From Antitrichia curtipendula (taxonomy: Eukaryota > Streptophyta > Bryopsida > Hypnales > Leucodontaceae), in NCBI GenBank assembly GCA_951230915.1, contig OX579636.1:5843001-5907000 (forward strand): a stretch of 64,000 nucleotides of DNA, written 5' to 3'. Positions 24,056 to 37,479 of the stretch are shown here, one piece after another. The position numbers were made by a program, and so were the translations under genes. Every line of letters starts with the position of its first letter. The first letter of the stretch is position 1. A model generated the notes under the pieces. It was not told the DNA's origin. It worked only from the letters and a program-made list of their open reading frames with translations, and did not search any database.

Positions 24056-26116
24056 TTCATACCAGGTAAACTAGTCACAGCATCCAGAGTTTTCGTCAAC
24101 ATGCTCCATTTCGATACACCTAAAACACCTTCAGCTCACATGAAGATATTATAACCCAAAAAAAACCACAATCAACACTTCCAAATCTTGCCACCAAAAC
24201 CTAATTCGCAAAATTATGAAAAATGCACGAGAATTCGGCACTGAAAACTACACAAACGAGAAATTAAGAAAGCTACAAATGGACACCACCATCACCTCTC
24301 GTAACCAAAATAAGAAATTGGTCTCCGTCTGCAAGCACACTGAACAGCAATGTCTTGCTACAACAGTTGAGCAGTTTACGGTCCAGTTACGGTCGAAATC
24401 TGAAGACGATGAATAACCCGCACTCTTCCAGATTTGAAACAACACACACATCAGAACATTCTTGCAGCAATTCACAACTCATCGAGGCATGTGCAAAACC
24501 TAAAACTCAAGGCGAGACTGTTAAGCATTTACCAAATCACATTTGTCAACTTTAATTAATTATTTCGTAGGGAATGTGGACCTTGACCATTAGGTCGAAT
24601 AATGAATGTTGTGGAAAGTGCACTTCATCCAATTCATATTATTGAAGAAGCTTCAAGAAAAATCATATGATATTTCAATGGAAAAAGAAAGAATGTTATA
24701 CATGAATCAATGATATAGATGTGTGGAAGTGTTTTTTTTATTATTTTTTAGGAGTTCTCAAAGGTGTTTTTACTAGTTTAGAGTAAAGCACTTAGGTATT
24801 ATCCTTGAGTCTTGAGTCAATTGGGTGAATTATAAACATTTTCAAATGCTTTGGTGGAAGTGAAACATGGATGAAGTACATTCAAGTATGTTGAAAATGC
24901 AATTTTTGTCTATTCTTGAGCGATGTGACTAGCGCAGTGTTGTAAATCTTTGACATATGAGGTACTTATGTGGACATGTTCTACTTTCAAAGTAGTTTTC
25001 TTCTACCCATTTTTTTTCAAGGGCTAGCAAAAATGGAGATGAAATTTTTAATTTTTAATTAAAAAATTGCATGAATATAATTAATAGAAAATTTTGGTTT
25101 ATCCTAAAGAGTCCTTGGTATAGATTTGAAGGTTTTTGAAAAAAATAAAAATAATGAATTAAGACCAATCTAGACATAAAATCTTCATTTTGCAATTTTT
25201 TTATTTTTTCCATTCATTTATAAACTAATATAGAACCTTCATAACAAAATCATGAAACATTCAAGGAACCATATAAATCATTTTTTCAAATAATAGGAAT
25301 AACTCAAAAAAATTCACATGTATTAGAAGTGATAGATATAATTTTTTTAATGCATTTTCATAAAAATACAACATAAACCCTTTTATCTATGTATTTTGAG
25401 TATAAAAATCTAGTGGTGGTTACCATGATATTCACAAATGGTTTGCAAAGTTGGCTAAAAGATTGCCAAATTGACATGATCCGGTACAAAAAAATTGTAT
25501 CTAAATCTATACAAAATTCTAAAAATTAGAATAAAATATAGATTTATGCTTAATTCTTTAATGCCATATTTTAGTGTCGAATAAACATTGAAGTAAAATA
25601 AAATTTATCAAAGTGTTATTTTGGATATTTCATTTTTAAGTTGAATAATGAATACGATTTAAAGTCTATTTTAAACATCACTCAAGATTTTTCTATTGAA
25701 GATTTTCTACAAAGCTATCTATTGCAAATCTTAATTTTTTTAGTATTTATTAGAGACTTTTAGAGATAAGCCTTTAATACATTGGATCTTGGGGGGAAAT
25801 CACATTAAAAATTAATCTTCCAAAAATTTGAGTAGATTTTGAAAAGCCATAAATGGATTATAATAATACATGCTATGTCCATTACCTTCATATTTTTTTT
25901 CATAACCTTGATTTTGAATTTGACATTAAACAAGAAATTAAAAAATTTCAAATCATTTTTACAATTTTAATACTCTCTTGATTAAACATTCTAATCTTTA
26001 TAAACATCATAAGTGATATTGTTGTGTTTTCTTTACCTATGGAATCCATGAGATGTCTAGTTTGAGTTTGAGTTTGAATCCATGACATGTCTAGTTTACA
26101 ATTTTAAAACATACTG
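24056..26116. other. AT-rich spacer, nothing recognisable
   Basis: 24.06-24.55 kb has genic-like composition upstream of the 69-aa gene. The rest is AT-rich spacer. No supported exon, RNA gene or complete element seen. Confidence 0.5.
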
Positions 26117-26120
26117 ATAA

Positions 26121-26701
26121 CCCGTAAAACCCGAGGGTGTTTTCTGCCAAAAACCACTCAAAACCACCACTTTTGTTGTATTCACTTAAGGAAACCAATT
26201 TTTTTTGTTTTTTTTGAGAATATAACCGTAGGATCTTGTACTTAACTTGTCTGAGATCATGTAGTAAGAATTTCATCAAATTTCACCGTACGGATTGGAA
26301 GATAGTAGCATTCAAAGTTGAACAAAAAGTTTTTTTTCAAGAAGATGCTTAAATTGCCCGAAAAACTAAGATTGTCCATAACTTTCTCATCCCTAGTCCA
26401 AATAGAATTAATCAAAGCTTCACGTATAGTTAATAACATAATCTTTTAGGAAAAAAATTCAAAAAAAATAATTTTGACTTTTTGTAATTTTTTTTTAGCT
26501 GCCCGCCAATCTCCATTTCTTGTTCATTGTGCCATAACTTTTTCATCCGGCATCCGATTGAAACAAAAATTATATATCCACAAAGTTCTTGCAAAGCTAC
26601 ACAAACGCAAAAAATCTCAAAAGAATTCACTTCAAATTGAGACAATAGGAACCGGCCCGGACCCAAATTGTCCCTTGAGGGGACAAGTGGGGTTTTAGGG
26701 G
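26121..26701. mobile_element. TTAA-type MITE, copy with CCCGTAAAAC ends
   Basis: The left end is CCCGTAAAAC after ATAA (a decayed TTAA, 26117-26120). The right end GTTTTAGGGG is followed by TTAA (26702-26705). The interior segment GTAGGATCTTGTACTTAACT at 26229 is shared with the 9.7-kb copy and, inverted, with those at 50.7 and 58.4 kb. Confidence 0.65.
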
Positions 26702-26705
26702 TTAA

Positions 26706-28237
26706 TAAAGCTTATCAAAACTTGAGCTTTTTGTTTAGTTTTGAGCAAATTCCAAGAAGCTAAAAAAAAGCATTGGATATTTAGGGTTTAAGGTTGCATT
26801 GCATAGAAGAATGAAAGTCATGGAATACCATCAATTTCATTAAATTGACATTAAAGTTTTTAGTTGCACTGACACAAATTGGAGCTTTGAATTCAAGTCA
26901 TGAGAGCGTTTTTTCTTCAAATTCGTGATGTAATACCATTAGGAGGATTTTTTAAATGTACTTCTATTGGTATATAATATACCTTGACTAATTCTATAAT
27001 TTTAGAACACATAAGACCTTCAAAATGTACAACTAAAGGATTAAAAATAACATAAACAACATGAAGAGAATATTGAGAACACTGAAAACTTACTTATGAA
27101 GATTTGAACAACCCTTGTAAGGTCCCAATTTTTTGCAAGTATTTATTTTAATTCATATATGTGTACCTAATAATAATCACATAATGAACAATGACAATCT
27201 ATCTTAAATAAAATGCATAACAAAATTCCATTACATGTTCAATCATGTATAAAAAGATTGTTTTAATTTCTAAATCCCTTTTTGCAATTTTTGGCCAACT
27301 CTAAAAGCGTTGTATTCTAAATTTGATATTTTTAAAATTTAATTGTAACTTCTAATTTTTATTCTACTCCAATCAAATTTTTTTAAGTACAATTCCAATA
27401 AGTTTTGCAAAAGTTATAATCTTGTTTTAGTTTTTAGAGCAAATGTTTTTAGACATATTTTTTTATTCAAATCTTCATATCATTTTATTTTGATTAACTA
27501 GATGAAATCCATGATGATTTTAATTTTGATGATAGGCATAGACTCTCTTTCAAAAACAATAATTTTTGGAAATTCTTTTTTTAATTAAATTTTTGAAATT
27601 TTTGAAAAATAAAGAAATACAAAAACCATTTGATGTTGATTTCTTATTATAACACCATCATTCTTGAGCGTATTTTCATGTCCCGTCCATTCTTCAAAAG
27701 TACATTTTACTTCTTCATCTGCTCCAAACAAGCTACTATACCTAACATGGCTCTCAAGGATGTTCTTTGGTTGACATGTGTTCAAAAAACATTTATAATT
27801 GAGCACAAATTCTCTCAAAAGCAAAATAAGATAATTCAACAAAAATGTGATGATTCAATCCCCATGTCTAGAGGATGAAATTGATATGTTGCTAAAAGAA
27901 ATTTAGAATGGTACAAGCTTTTGGATGAATGTAAATGTTTAATGACACATATATTTTACATCCGTAGTTTGTAAGTTCCATTTATGAATCTTTAATATCT
28001 ATATCTATACTTTAGATGAGGTCCTTTATTTTTATTTTTATTTTTTGGTGAGATCTCGAGAACTGTGCATCCCTAGTTGTGTTTTGGGTATTGTTAGAAA
28101 GTTCTTTGCAACAAAGGTGTATGGATTTTGTTTTGTGTCTCATGGTAGAGAAAATATCAAATTTTGAAGTTTGTACGAATTAAAAAAATACTTTTAATTT
28201 TATTATGCTGTGGCAACGGCACAATGCATAACTTACT
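26706..28237. other. AT-rich spacer
   Basis: No gene, RNA or complete repeat could be supported. A few short ORFs (around 27.6-27.9 kb) are on both strands over the same bases and look random. Confidence 0.5.
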
Positions 28238-28570
28238 AAGGTAGTAGGTCCATAAATTGACCACCTAAGGGCTAGAATTGACTTTTGGGGAGGTGAAACT
28301 TCTTAGAAATATTTTTCAGTAAATTTTCTTTGGAAGAGAAGTAGAATTGGCATCTAACTCGAAAGTCGTTTCATATTTTTTGGAGCTTTTTGGAATTACT
28401 TATGAAATTTTGAAGTTGAACTAGCATAGGGCTCCAAAACTGCCTACCTCCATACATGTACACAGTTTGTACATGAGTGAAGGCTATGAAAAAACAGCAT
28501 GTACAAATTGTGTACATTTTATGGGTGAGCGGTTCTAAATGCCCGAATGCAGTTCGAACCTCCTACCTTA
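28238..28570. mobile_element. MITE, AAGGTA-terminus family, copy 3
   Basis: Begins AAGGTAGTAGGTCC and ends CTCCTACCTT, an inverted pair. The interior matches copies at 53.3 and 55.5 kb, including ATTGGCATCTAACTCG and TGTACACAGTTTGTACAT. Its right end overlaps the 10-bp target duplication of the large Mutator-like element, so that element inserted at or into the edge of this MITE. Confidence 0.75.
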
Positions 28571-28575
28571 GCATA
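28566..28575. repeat. Target-site duplication, left copy (CCTTAGCATA)
   Basis: Ten bases identical to 45532-45541, in direct orientation, directly outside inverted termini. MULE target duplications are usually 8-11 bp. Confidence 0.85.
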
Positions 28576-28622
28576 CAGGGTTGCTAGCATGTGAGCCTCT
28601 GAGCGTGAGCCTGTAAGCCTGT
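28576..28622. repeat. Left terminal inverted repeat of the MULE
   Basis: Starts CAGGGTTGCTAGCATGTGAG and continues with GTGAGCCT-type subrepeats. The inverse of this sequence ends at 45531. A shorter match (CTATGACCGTGG near 28660 versus CTATGACCGCGG inverted near 45350) suggests that similarity extends inward. Confidence 0.75.
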
Positions 28623-31081
28623 GAGTGGGAATTTATTTCGGAGAAATTTTTCTGCCGGGCCCTATGACCGTGGACGTAGGTAATTAGAAATTCTCATAAA
28701 TGTGAGTGAAAATATTGGAAGTTTATGTTACTTAGAAATCCTTTTCAATTTAGTTATGTCAATCACTAATTCATATCAATTGAATTGAAATCACGCATTC
28801 CAGAAGAATAAAAGGATAGAAATGACGTCCAAAATGTAGCCATAAAACACACAAATCCAATCATAATGAAAATCAATACACAATAGTTCAACTCATAAGA
28901 TATGTCAATCTCATGAGTCTAAGTGGCAGTGGACTCAGTCTCAGAATCCTCGTTCGTAGATGAATCTGATGTCTCTCTACCCTCAGATGTTGATCCATCA
29001 ATAAACTCTAAAACATTTCTAGCGTAAGAAGGTTTACGGGGCTTTGGAATTGAGCAACCCAAATCCGCAAATGACAATGCCATCTTCTCGACATACACCG
29101 GAAGATGAAAAGACTTCTCTGGACTAATGAGAAGTCTACGTTTCTTCAACAAAGAAACTGTCGGCATCAATCCCTCACGACTGCAAACACAAATGACACA
29201 ATGTTAGACTCATAGAGAAAAAAGCACCATGCATTCACAAAATATTTATAAATGAAGAAACTTACTTACTGGCTCTATTCTTCCGAGCAAACTTCCGGGG
29301 CACCACCGTCATGGCGTCCGGATCTTGGGAGGCCTCAACTGTTGCTGGCAGTTCTGTCACTTCCGCTGTCACTACAACCGGAGTGCTCTTCTTCATGGGC
29401 AGAAGGAGGACGTTAAAAATATCTTTGTCCTCCTCCAAAGCCACAATGTGGCGGCCTGTGCCGCGACAAGCTGTAATGGATGCACCTGCGATGAAGAATG
29501 TAAATGAAATGATTCGAAATCATGTAAATGATATGATTCGACAATATGATAAACAAATGAACTGCAACATCATTGAATTCAAAACTTACCAGTCGATGCT
29601 GTGCAGTCAACCATCAAATCTCCTTCACTGGTAGTCCCTTCTATCAAGAATTGAAAGAATCTAGGGTCCTTCTCGCGAGCCCCCCGCCATGGTATTTTCT
29701 CGTTCATCAACATGGTCTCCTCCGTCGTGTAGTTAATGAGCATGTCATCCCTTGCGAGGTCTACTTTCGCCTTCTGCATGGACTTTGTGTGCATGTAAGA
29801 GAACTTCGATTTTCCATTTGCCCCAAGGTCCTTCACCAAAAGGGTGATTCCAAACTTCAGAGTCTGCAATCATGAAAACCAAAAAATTGTCAGAAATTAA
29901 AAAGTTTCATCACTAATGCCAAATACTTACCAAAGGAGCATTAATTCAAAAATCATACCGTAGTGCTTTCATCCAATGGGGAGGTCAAGTGCACACGGTT
30001 AATGCCCAGCCACTCTTTCTTCACCACCAGCGTCGGGTATGTGACACATAAACCCTTAATGACGCCTTTTGAATCTGCGCAGTACGAGTGGAATACTACC
30101 ATGCAGCCATGGTCTTGCAAATGGTCCTCTGCAAAAAGAAATGCCTGTTGAATGTCATCGTACTCCGGGTCTGAGTTCCATGTAGGCACTGCATTTGCTG
30201 GAAATGAGACGTCCGGCACGGGCAAATTCTCTTGGCAGTCGAAAAAAATAAGATCCACTAGTGGCGCACGGCTCACAATGCCGCCATGTGTGCGTGCTTT
30301 TCCTGTCGATGACTACAAAACAAATTTCCTCTAATTAATGAATGAATAATCAATCAATAATTGTACAAGTATACAGTGTTCAAGTTCATCATTGCAATAC
30401 CGAATTACAAAATTTGAAATATTAATACCTTACCTTCTTAATGAACTCCATGACCTCACTGTAGCATGTCGCCGTTTCTGCATCCACGTTATCCATGACA
30501 TCCACAATGGAGATGTTCAAGATCAACTCCTCGGAGTTGACCTCAGCATCATCACCAATCACAATGACATCCGTCCCTTGCGTGACCAAGTCCGCCGTCA
30601 CCTCAGACAGTACCGCCTTCTTCTTCAGCAGTCTACCAGATCCAGCTTGCATAGTCGAACCCTGGTCCACCATTGAAGTTGCAGGCACTTCGCCACCTCC
30701 ATCCACCTTCTTCTTCCCTTTGCTCTTTCCCTTCCCCTCCAACTCCGCCTCCTTCTCTTTCTCAGCCAACTTCGCCAAGCGGTCCGCCTCTTTCTTCTCC
30801 CTGTTTGCTATGATGTCTTCCAGAGTTGTCTCTTTCTTCTTGTCTGAAGTAATCCTCCTCGCAATGGCCCTCCTCCTCTTTTGGTCACTGAGGTCAGCGA
30901 ACTCTGCAACCTCCAAGTCAATCACTCCAATTCCATCAAGTGACTTCCGAAGGTCTGCCTCCAGAGGATGAGTGAATGTTACGTGACAATCCAAATACCA
31001 CCCTCCTCCTGTCAGATGAGCTGTCGTAAACGTCCAAAGCTGGCTTTGGATGTACATGCACTCTTCGGAACTACGGTCCAG

Positions 31082-31084
31082 CTA
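31082..31084 (-). other. In-frame TAG in the ParB-methyltransferase gene
   Basis: The codon between PPFLST and LDRSSEEC reads TAG in an otherwise open 721-base exon. CAG (Gln) is one C-to-T step away, a CHG methylation context in plants. Confidence 0.85.
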
Positions 31085-33576
31085 AGTAGACAAGAACGGA
31101 GGAAGATCCTCCCGAGCGATTGCGGCCTTAACTAGAAGCTCATGCTTCAAGTAACTGCAATAAACACAAACAGAGACAAAACATTAGGCATGCCGAACAA
31201 ATAGTCATTCCCATTCCCATTTTAATACTGCTACATAAGCATGAGATGAAAAATACAGTTGGAACTCAACCTACACTAAATTATAAAGGATTATAATATC
31301 CAGTCATCCCTCTATATATTTTCGACTTCATGTAATTAAGAAATACGTATGTGGATACTATATTAGAGAATAGTCACATGTACCTAGAACATATTGCTAG
31401 TGTGACACTCGCATTGATCAAAGTAAGAGGAATATGTAGGCTGTGAAAGTCATACCGGAAAATAACTCGTTGAATAGCAAGCTTTGATCCGTCATAACTC
31501 GAGAAGGAGTCTGACTTCTTGAATGCATTTGCTCCCTTCATCACAGGACCAAACCCGTGATCCCAAATTTTCCTCCTCCACCCTTCAATGTACTCGGCGA
31601 GTGTCTTTGGCTCAAGCGGGGTTGCCATGTTGACCTGGAGGTTGTCTTTCTTGGCAATATTTTCGAAATACTCCGACGCACCATTCTCAATCTGTGGCAT
31701 CAACAATAAATAAGTTCCATATGAGTGCCTTGGAAGTAAATAAGTACTGAAAATGGCAAACCAAATCAATTAAAAAATCAATCCAGATATGCTAATAGTT
31801 TAATAAAAACTCATAAATGAACTTACCCCCGCCCACCAGACAAACTTGTTGAGGAATGGCAACATTTTCTCCTCTGAAACAAGCTTTGCTGGGAACCGTC
31901 TCGCATCTCGAGAGGGCATGGAGGAATTCCACCACTTCAGAAGTTTCAACTTTTGTGCTGCCGTTGTATTGCAAGTTGCAATCATCTGTAGCTTCTCCAG
32001 GGTCATTTCGGGGACCTCATTTGTGGTCCACTGCTTCTCAATCTGCGAATTCGAAACTTCTCAAGTGAACAACCAAACATAAAATCCAATTACAAGAACT
32101 GTTAACATTGATGGTTTGCAATTACTTTTCACCTCCTCTAGAAATCCGGGACCATGAGCTGGATTTGCAACCGCAATCAACTTCCCCATTTTCACCTGCA
32201 ACTTTGAGGCTCTCTCCTTCGCTCCCAATCTCATGGCATTCGCAACTCCCTCTACCGATTTCTCCTCAATCGGTGTGCCCTCGTTGTATTTTCGCACTGT
32301 AGCATCCGATGCCTGTGCAATCTCTTGCTGCAAATACATGTTATCAACAACCATTTCAACAAACAAAGGCCACTATCGTAAAGAAGTTCAAGGTGGAAGT
32401 ACTCAATATTAGATCCCAAACCATCAGAGAAGCTCACCCGGAATAGAAATGTCGTAAACACTTCCACGGGCATAGAATACCACGTCTTCCTCCCCGCGGC
32501 CTGGGCAATACACCGTTGCCTCTCCGAAGGCCTTAACATCTCCTTAAATCGCTCCAAGGAGAGAAGACTGTACTTTTGCACGCGGTGAAGAGTGTGCACA
32601 AGATTGGACTTCACGTGAGAGTCCTCTGTTGATCTGAAACGGAATGTAAAAGTTTAGTGACGTGAATCATGTACGTAATAACACATACTCCTAAATAATA
32701 GATCAATAGAGGATATACATACAACATAAGAAGCAATAATGCTTACTTGTTCACATCATGCATCACCTGCATAACCAATTCGGTTCTCCCCTTCGTATCC
32801 AAGATAATACTGTCAACTGCAAAGTGAAATAGCGGGTTCGCCGTATGTAGCCTGGAAATGTGATTCATCCAAGCTTGAAGGCGATGATTCCCATCACAGA
32901 CGAAGAACTTCAAGTTCTTCATGAACAGAAGCTCTGGAACCGACTCAAGATATTTCTTGAAATTCAGGTTTGCTTTCTTCCACCATGTATCCCATCCGTT
33001 CATCTCCTCCTCCGTGAAGTCCGAGCTCTCACCAGCCTCATTGGTTATGGACACGTAGAACACCGCTGCGCCTTCTCGGTACCCAAAGATGAACTCATGT
33101 TCTAGTTTGACGAGGTCGGATGCAAGCGTTGGCCTCACCATTGGCATGGACACAAGTCTGCATAGTGGAATGCGCAGTCGGGAGAGTTTCTCTGGCTTCA
33201 TCCTCAAACTCGCAATGGTGGACACCGAGTCCACCTTCTGCCATCTCCGAAGCTCATCCTCAAGCAATTCTTTGGCCTCCTCGTCATCATCCACAACATC
33301 CATAGCCAAATCCTCACCATCGTCACCTCCAATCTCTGGCTGTGTCAAATCATCAGTAGGTGGTGTCACCGTATGTCTCTCAGCCTGGGTCCGACTAATA
33401 GGTGACTCTTCCATCTGCGAAATAATGGACGTCCACGAAAATCATAAAGTCAGACAATTCATAATGAAATGCATGGAATATGCTGTGCTAGTCCACGTCA
33501 TGTCAGATGTCAATGAAACACAGATAAAAAATCAAAACGTACAAGTGATATCACTAACAAATTATATGAATTCCAC

Positions 33577-33579
33577 CTA
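33577..33579 (-). other. In-frame TAG at an exon end
   Basis: The last codon of the second exon is TAG, directly followed by GTGGAA. CAG|GT would be an ideal exon end, so this too looks like CAG turned into TAG. The alternative, that translation truly starts at ATG 33414 in the next exon, cannot be excluded. Confidence 0.65.
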
Positions 33580-34282
33580 AATGGAATCAACATCAACATC
33601 AACATCATCATCTGAGTCAGAACTCAGGTGAATAATAACCACATCGTGCTTGCCCAAATTGTGACAGCAAGCACAGTCACAAAACTCCTGAAAAGGAGGA
33701 CTAGAAACTGAGACTGAAGAGTGACATCTAGACCTATATTCCGTACCGGATCTCCCAGGGGAGAACACGGGATTCCTCTTCCGGGTCCTCTCTCGGGTCC
33801 TCTCTCCACTAACATGGCTTTCATGTGGCTGCTCCACATAGTCACAGGCACGGTCACACGCATCCAAGATGTCATCGAGGCTTACGAAGTCCAAATTCTC
33901 ATTTGCAATGGACTCCTCTAGCACCTCAATGCTAGCACCCATCGGAGTCAATGGTAAGGATGGTTCCGCCATGTCAAGGGCCGTCACAATCAAAGTCTCA
34001 ACATCGGATAAAGATCCCTGACCTCTGGGACCTTCATTTACCTCCATCTAAACAACACACAACGTAAACTGTATCAATAAAACCAAGAAACTAGTAACAT
34101 GAGAATGCTTATTAAGAGGACACAATAATGATTTAAGAGAAATTCAAAATCATAATTAAAACTCTTAGAAATACAATTAGGATTATATTCACGACAAGTG
34201 CATATTAGATTAAACATAGATGGACATTTGAAAAGCATACCCCTTTCAGATTTGAAATGTCTACTTCGAGTGCATTAACGAC

Positions 34283-34345
34283 CAAGTTCCACGACCCCCG
34301 TCGGGTCTAACGGGGGTCATGAGGGTAGCTCACGCTACCCCCAAA
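34283..34345. repeat. Partial copy of the 120-bp foldback repeat
   Basis: Carries the core CCCCCGTCGGGTCTAACGGG and right-arm piece GGTAGCTCACGCTACCCCC, but the left arm is missing. Same family as the full copies at 34525, 37254 and 38185. Confidence 0.6.
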
Positions 34346-34524
34346 ATCGGGACGACGAGAGATTCTACATTTCAATTCTTCAAGCAGAATTGCTAACTCT
34401 CTTAAAGTGTGCTCATGATTACTTAACTATGGTCGTGCAACTTGGATGATGAAGCACTTCGACCATCACCAAGAAAGGAAGAATAAAAGTAACTCGACAC
34501 TTTTTGAAGGCCTTCAAGCATACA

Positions 34525-34643
34525 GTCCCTGTCAGTGAACCAAAAAGAGGAGTAGCGTGAGTTACCCCCGTACCCCCCGTCGGACCCGACGAAGGTCTTG
34601 GGGGTAGCTCACGCTACCCTTCTTTTTCGTTCACAGACATGTA
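34525..34643. repeat. 120-bp foldback repeat, copy in intron 1
   Basis: The left arm GTCAGTGAACCAAAAAGAGG and GTAGCGTGAGTTACCCCC are inverted in GGGGGTAGCTCACGCTACCC and TTCTTTTTCGTTCAC. The loop holds GTCGGACCCGACGAAGG. Arms have several mismatches. Confidence 0.8.
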
Positions 34644-34999
34644 CTGCATGCTCTAATGGCAAAGTGAACAGTAAAAGGATGGATTTCACAAGATGCAGCG
34701 ATGCGGATTTACCAGAAAACGATGTGTTGAAATTGTCAGCTGTGTTTCCCTCACAGAGATTAAATCTCTATGGTGAGCTATCCAATACGGGTGTTGCTCA
34801 ACACCCGAGACAAGCATGATCATTTTAATGTAATGTGATAACAAATGCGTATTAACTCTATCTAGTGAGTGGGGATTGTGCAAGGGTTATGGCCCAATTG
34901 GATGAAACCCGGTGAGATACCTGTAGATAAACTTTTTCAATTACTTTTTAAACTTTTTGAAGCACAAGACAATTAGACATGTTTAAGTTACTTAGAAGC

Positions 35000-37180
35000 T
35001 GGAATGAAGTGTGAACCGAGACCAATAAGCAGGAAGTTATTGAAATGACTAATAGTCCGTTGGTTAAGGTTAGTTATAGTCGGTTAAGGACTAATAGACA
35101 AGGCAGTTAACCACCTAGTTAGTTACAGCTAAGAACGTACAAAGACTAATCGACTTTCGTTTTTCCTCTCTCTCTCAAGCTTGCAGTGATTGCTTGCTTC
35201 TTGTTAAAAAATGTATCCGTTTATTTTCTTCAATATAATTTTGTCTATTCGTCTAATGTTTGTGTAGCCAGGGATTGGCTTTGTTTATTTGTAGTTTGTG
35301 TGACTATCGGAGATTAATATTGCTTTGCTTTCTTGTTCTTTTGCGAGTCTATTAGTCGAGAGTTATTAAGTCCATAAAATTTGTCAATTGATCTTTTGAT
35401 TGTGTTAAGGTAACCAGTGGTTGGTGTGCCGGTTGTTGTTCATTCTATTTAAGTTTAATAGGTATTAGTGGAGAGCAGTTTGTGACAAATAGTCTTTATT
35501 TGTTTAAGTTGTAATAGCTAGTGAGTGGCATTTTCAAGAACTTTGGAAAAGCAGCCAGAGATTAGTGCTTCCTTTGTGTAAAGTCAAGTAGACGGAAGTT
35601 AAGTTATCATGGAGCATACTGGAGGACAAATGGCGAAGGAAGCGGAAGTATCTGCTGTCAAATGGACTGCGTATCAATTGCAAAATCAAGAGTTGCAGAA
35701 CGGCAAATGAAGGAAGACAGAAGACAAATAGACGGTAAGTGAACTTGACTATAGTTGTGATAAGTTTATTAATTTTAAATGTTTTTTTTTTAGTTTGTCC
35801 AATTGACGAAGTCCAATTTTTATAACATTGTAATGAAACTGTGAGAGTGTTTGACAATTGGTCATATGGTTATTCTTTTTAAACTACCAGTGAGTGGTGG
35901 TCTGTCTGTATGTTTAATCTTGATTCAGTCAAATTGACAAGTGAACAATATTTGAATATGAATGGAGCCAGTAGTTGGCAGTATGAAATTTGTGATTGTT
36001 GAAGCAGTCAAATTGTGAGTTGGTTAAGCTTTAAAATCATTGATGTCAAATTAGTCAATGTTGGGATAGTATTGATAATTTGAATATAGTTTTAGAAAGA
36101 ATTATAGTAGAAAGATAAATAGTCTATGTGATACTTGTTAAGTATTATATTTGAAGTTTGTTTCCTGTGGTTTTGGACTAATAGTCTTAATGGAAATAAT
36201 TAATGAATGTCAACTGGACTGAACTGAATGTGTTATGTTTTAATTGTACTGTAAGGATACCCTCTGTATTCTTAAGACGGAGTATGACTAATTGCCTGAG
36301 TTGATAAGTGTATGGGTGTCGTTGTAGTCGAATTGTCTGTGTGTGAGACATAAGATAAATATAGTGTGAGACTTTTAGTTAAAACTTATTTTACAGTGAA
36401 GGTCAAATCGACTTTAACTTGATGTTGCAAGTGCAGTGTGCAGGAAAGAAAGGAACATCTTTAGAAATAGAATCTTTATGTAAAGTTATGTACTAACCTT
36501 GTGTGGAAATTTGGACAAATTGACCATTTATTGGTTATAGTTAGTACATTAGTGTAGCTGACTATTTGACAAAGTAGTAATTAGCAATCATGTTAAATTG
36601 TAAATGTGCACTGTGGGACTTGGTCCAATTGACATATTAAACCAATGCGAAACTCAGTGAACAAAGCTGAAATGACTAATTGACATGATCTATTCACAAA
36701 GGACCCATAACTCTTACCTTTGCATACTTTGCATACTGAACTGAGACCAATTGACTTACTGTTGTGATATTTGCATACCTGCATTTTAGCAATTAGGCTA
36801 ATAAGATAGTAACTGAGTCCAATTGACAATTTACTAAAATTAAGGAAGTAATTAAAGAGGATGGATTTATATAAATATGTACTGTGGGTTTGATTAAGTT
36901 GATAGAACAGGAGCCATGATTATTTGACATACCCAGACTATTTGACACTAGAATTCTAGTACAAGATGGTGACCGTAGGTCTATAGAAATTCTCATGGGA
37001 ATGGACTGATACTCGTATAGATTAGGACAGTAAATACATTTATACCATACAAATACATAAATAATGAAACTTTAATTCATTTATTGAGTGATAAATCCTA
37101 CGTAAAAGTGACCTTAGATACAAAATGATAGACTAATTGACTACTCCCTTAGATTCAAGAACCACTACTAAGAATTTCCG
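35000..37180. repeat. Repeat with dispersed GACTAATTGAC motifs, copy 1
   Basis: About 2.2 kb inside intron 1 of the ParB-methyltransferase gene. Short motifs of the type GAC(T/A)AATTGAC or GTCCAATTGAC recur every 50-110 bases, e.g. near 35038, 35145, 35798, 35930, 36288, 36507, 36627, 36676, 36746, 36810, 36945 and 37130. The 3' part (AAGTGACCTTAGATACAAAA near 37105) aligns with AAGTGACCGTAGTCACAAAA near 61014. No ORF of size. Ends are approximate and class unknown. Confidence 0.6.
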
Positions 37181-37253
37181 TGGGTTTTGTTCCCAAGTAA
37201 AATTTATGCTACAATACCCCATAGGATTATAAGAAACAGCCTTGCAGAAGGCA

Positions 37254-37373
37254 GTCCCTCTCCGTGAACCAGAAAGAGGGGTAGCGTGAGCTACCCCGCA
37301 GACCCCTGTCGGGTCCGAAGGGGGTCTGCGGGGTAGCTCACGCTACCCCTCTTTCTGGTTCACGGAGAGGGAC
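37254..37373. repeat. 120-bp near-perfect foldback repeat
   Basis: GTCCCTCTCCGTGAACCAGA at the left is the exact inverse of the right end TCTGGTTCACGGAGAGGGAC, and pairing continues inward through GTAGCGTGAGCTACCCCGC. Only a short core (TGTCGGGTCCGAAGG) is unpaired. Its sequence state suggests recent arrival or gene conversion between arms. Confidence 0.9.
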
Positions 37374-37479
37374 CGACTAATACAACCATCAATCTGTCCC
37401 ACTGTGTCACGGAAGCAGAATCTGCCTTGACAGCCACAAGGGGTTCCGAAAGACAAAAGCTCTGTCCCGTTGCTGTCTT

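Noticed and set aside
31082..33579. TAG reassigned as glutamine
   Set aside because: ALDH10 ends with TAG at 18399-18401 and the ParB-methyltransferase gene itself ends with TAG, so TAG is a normal stop here.
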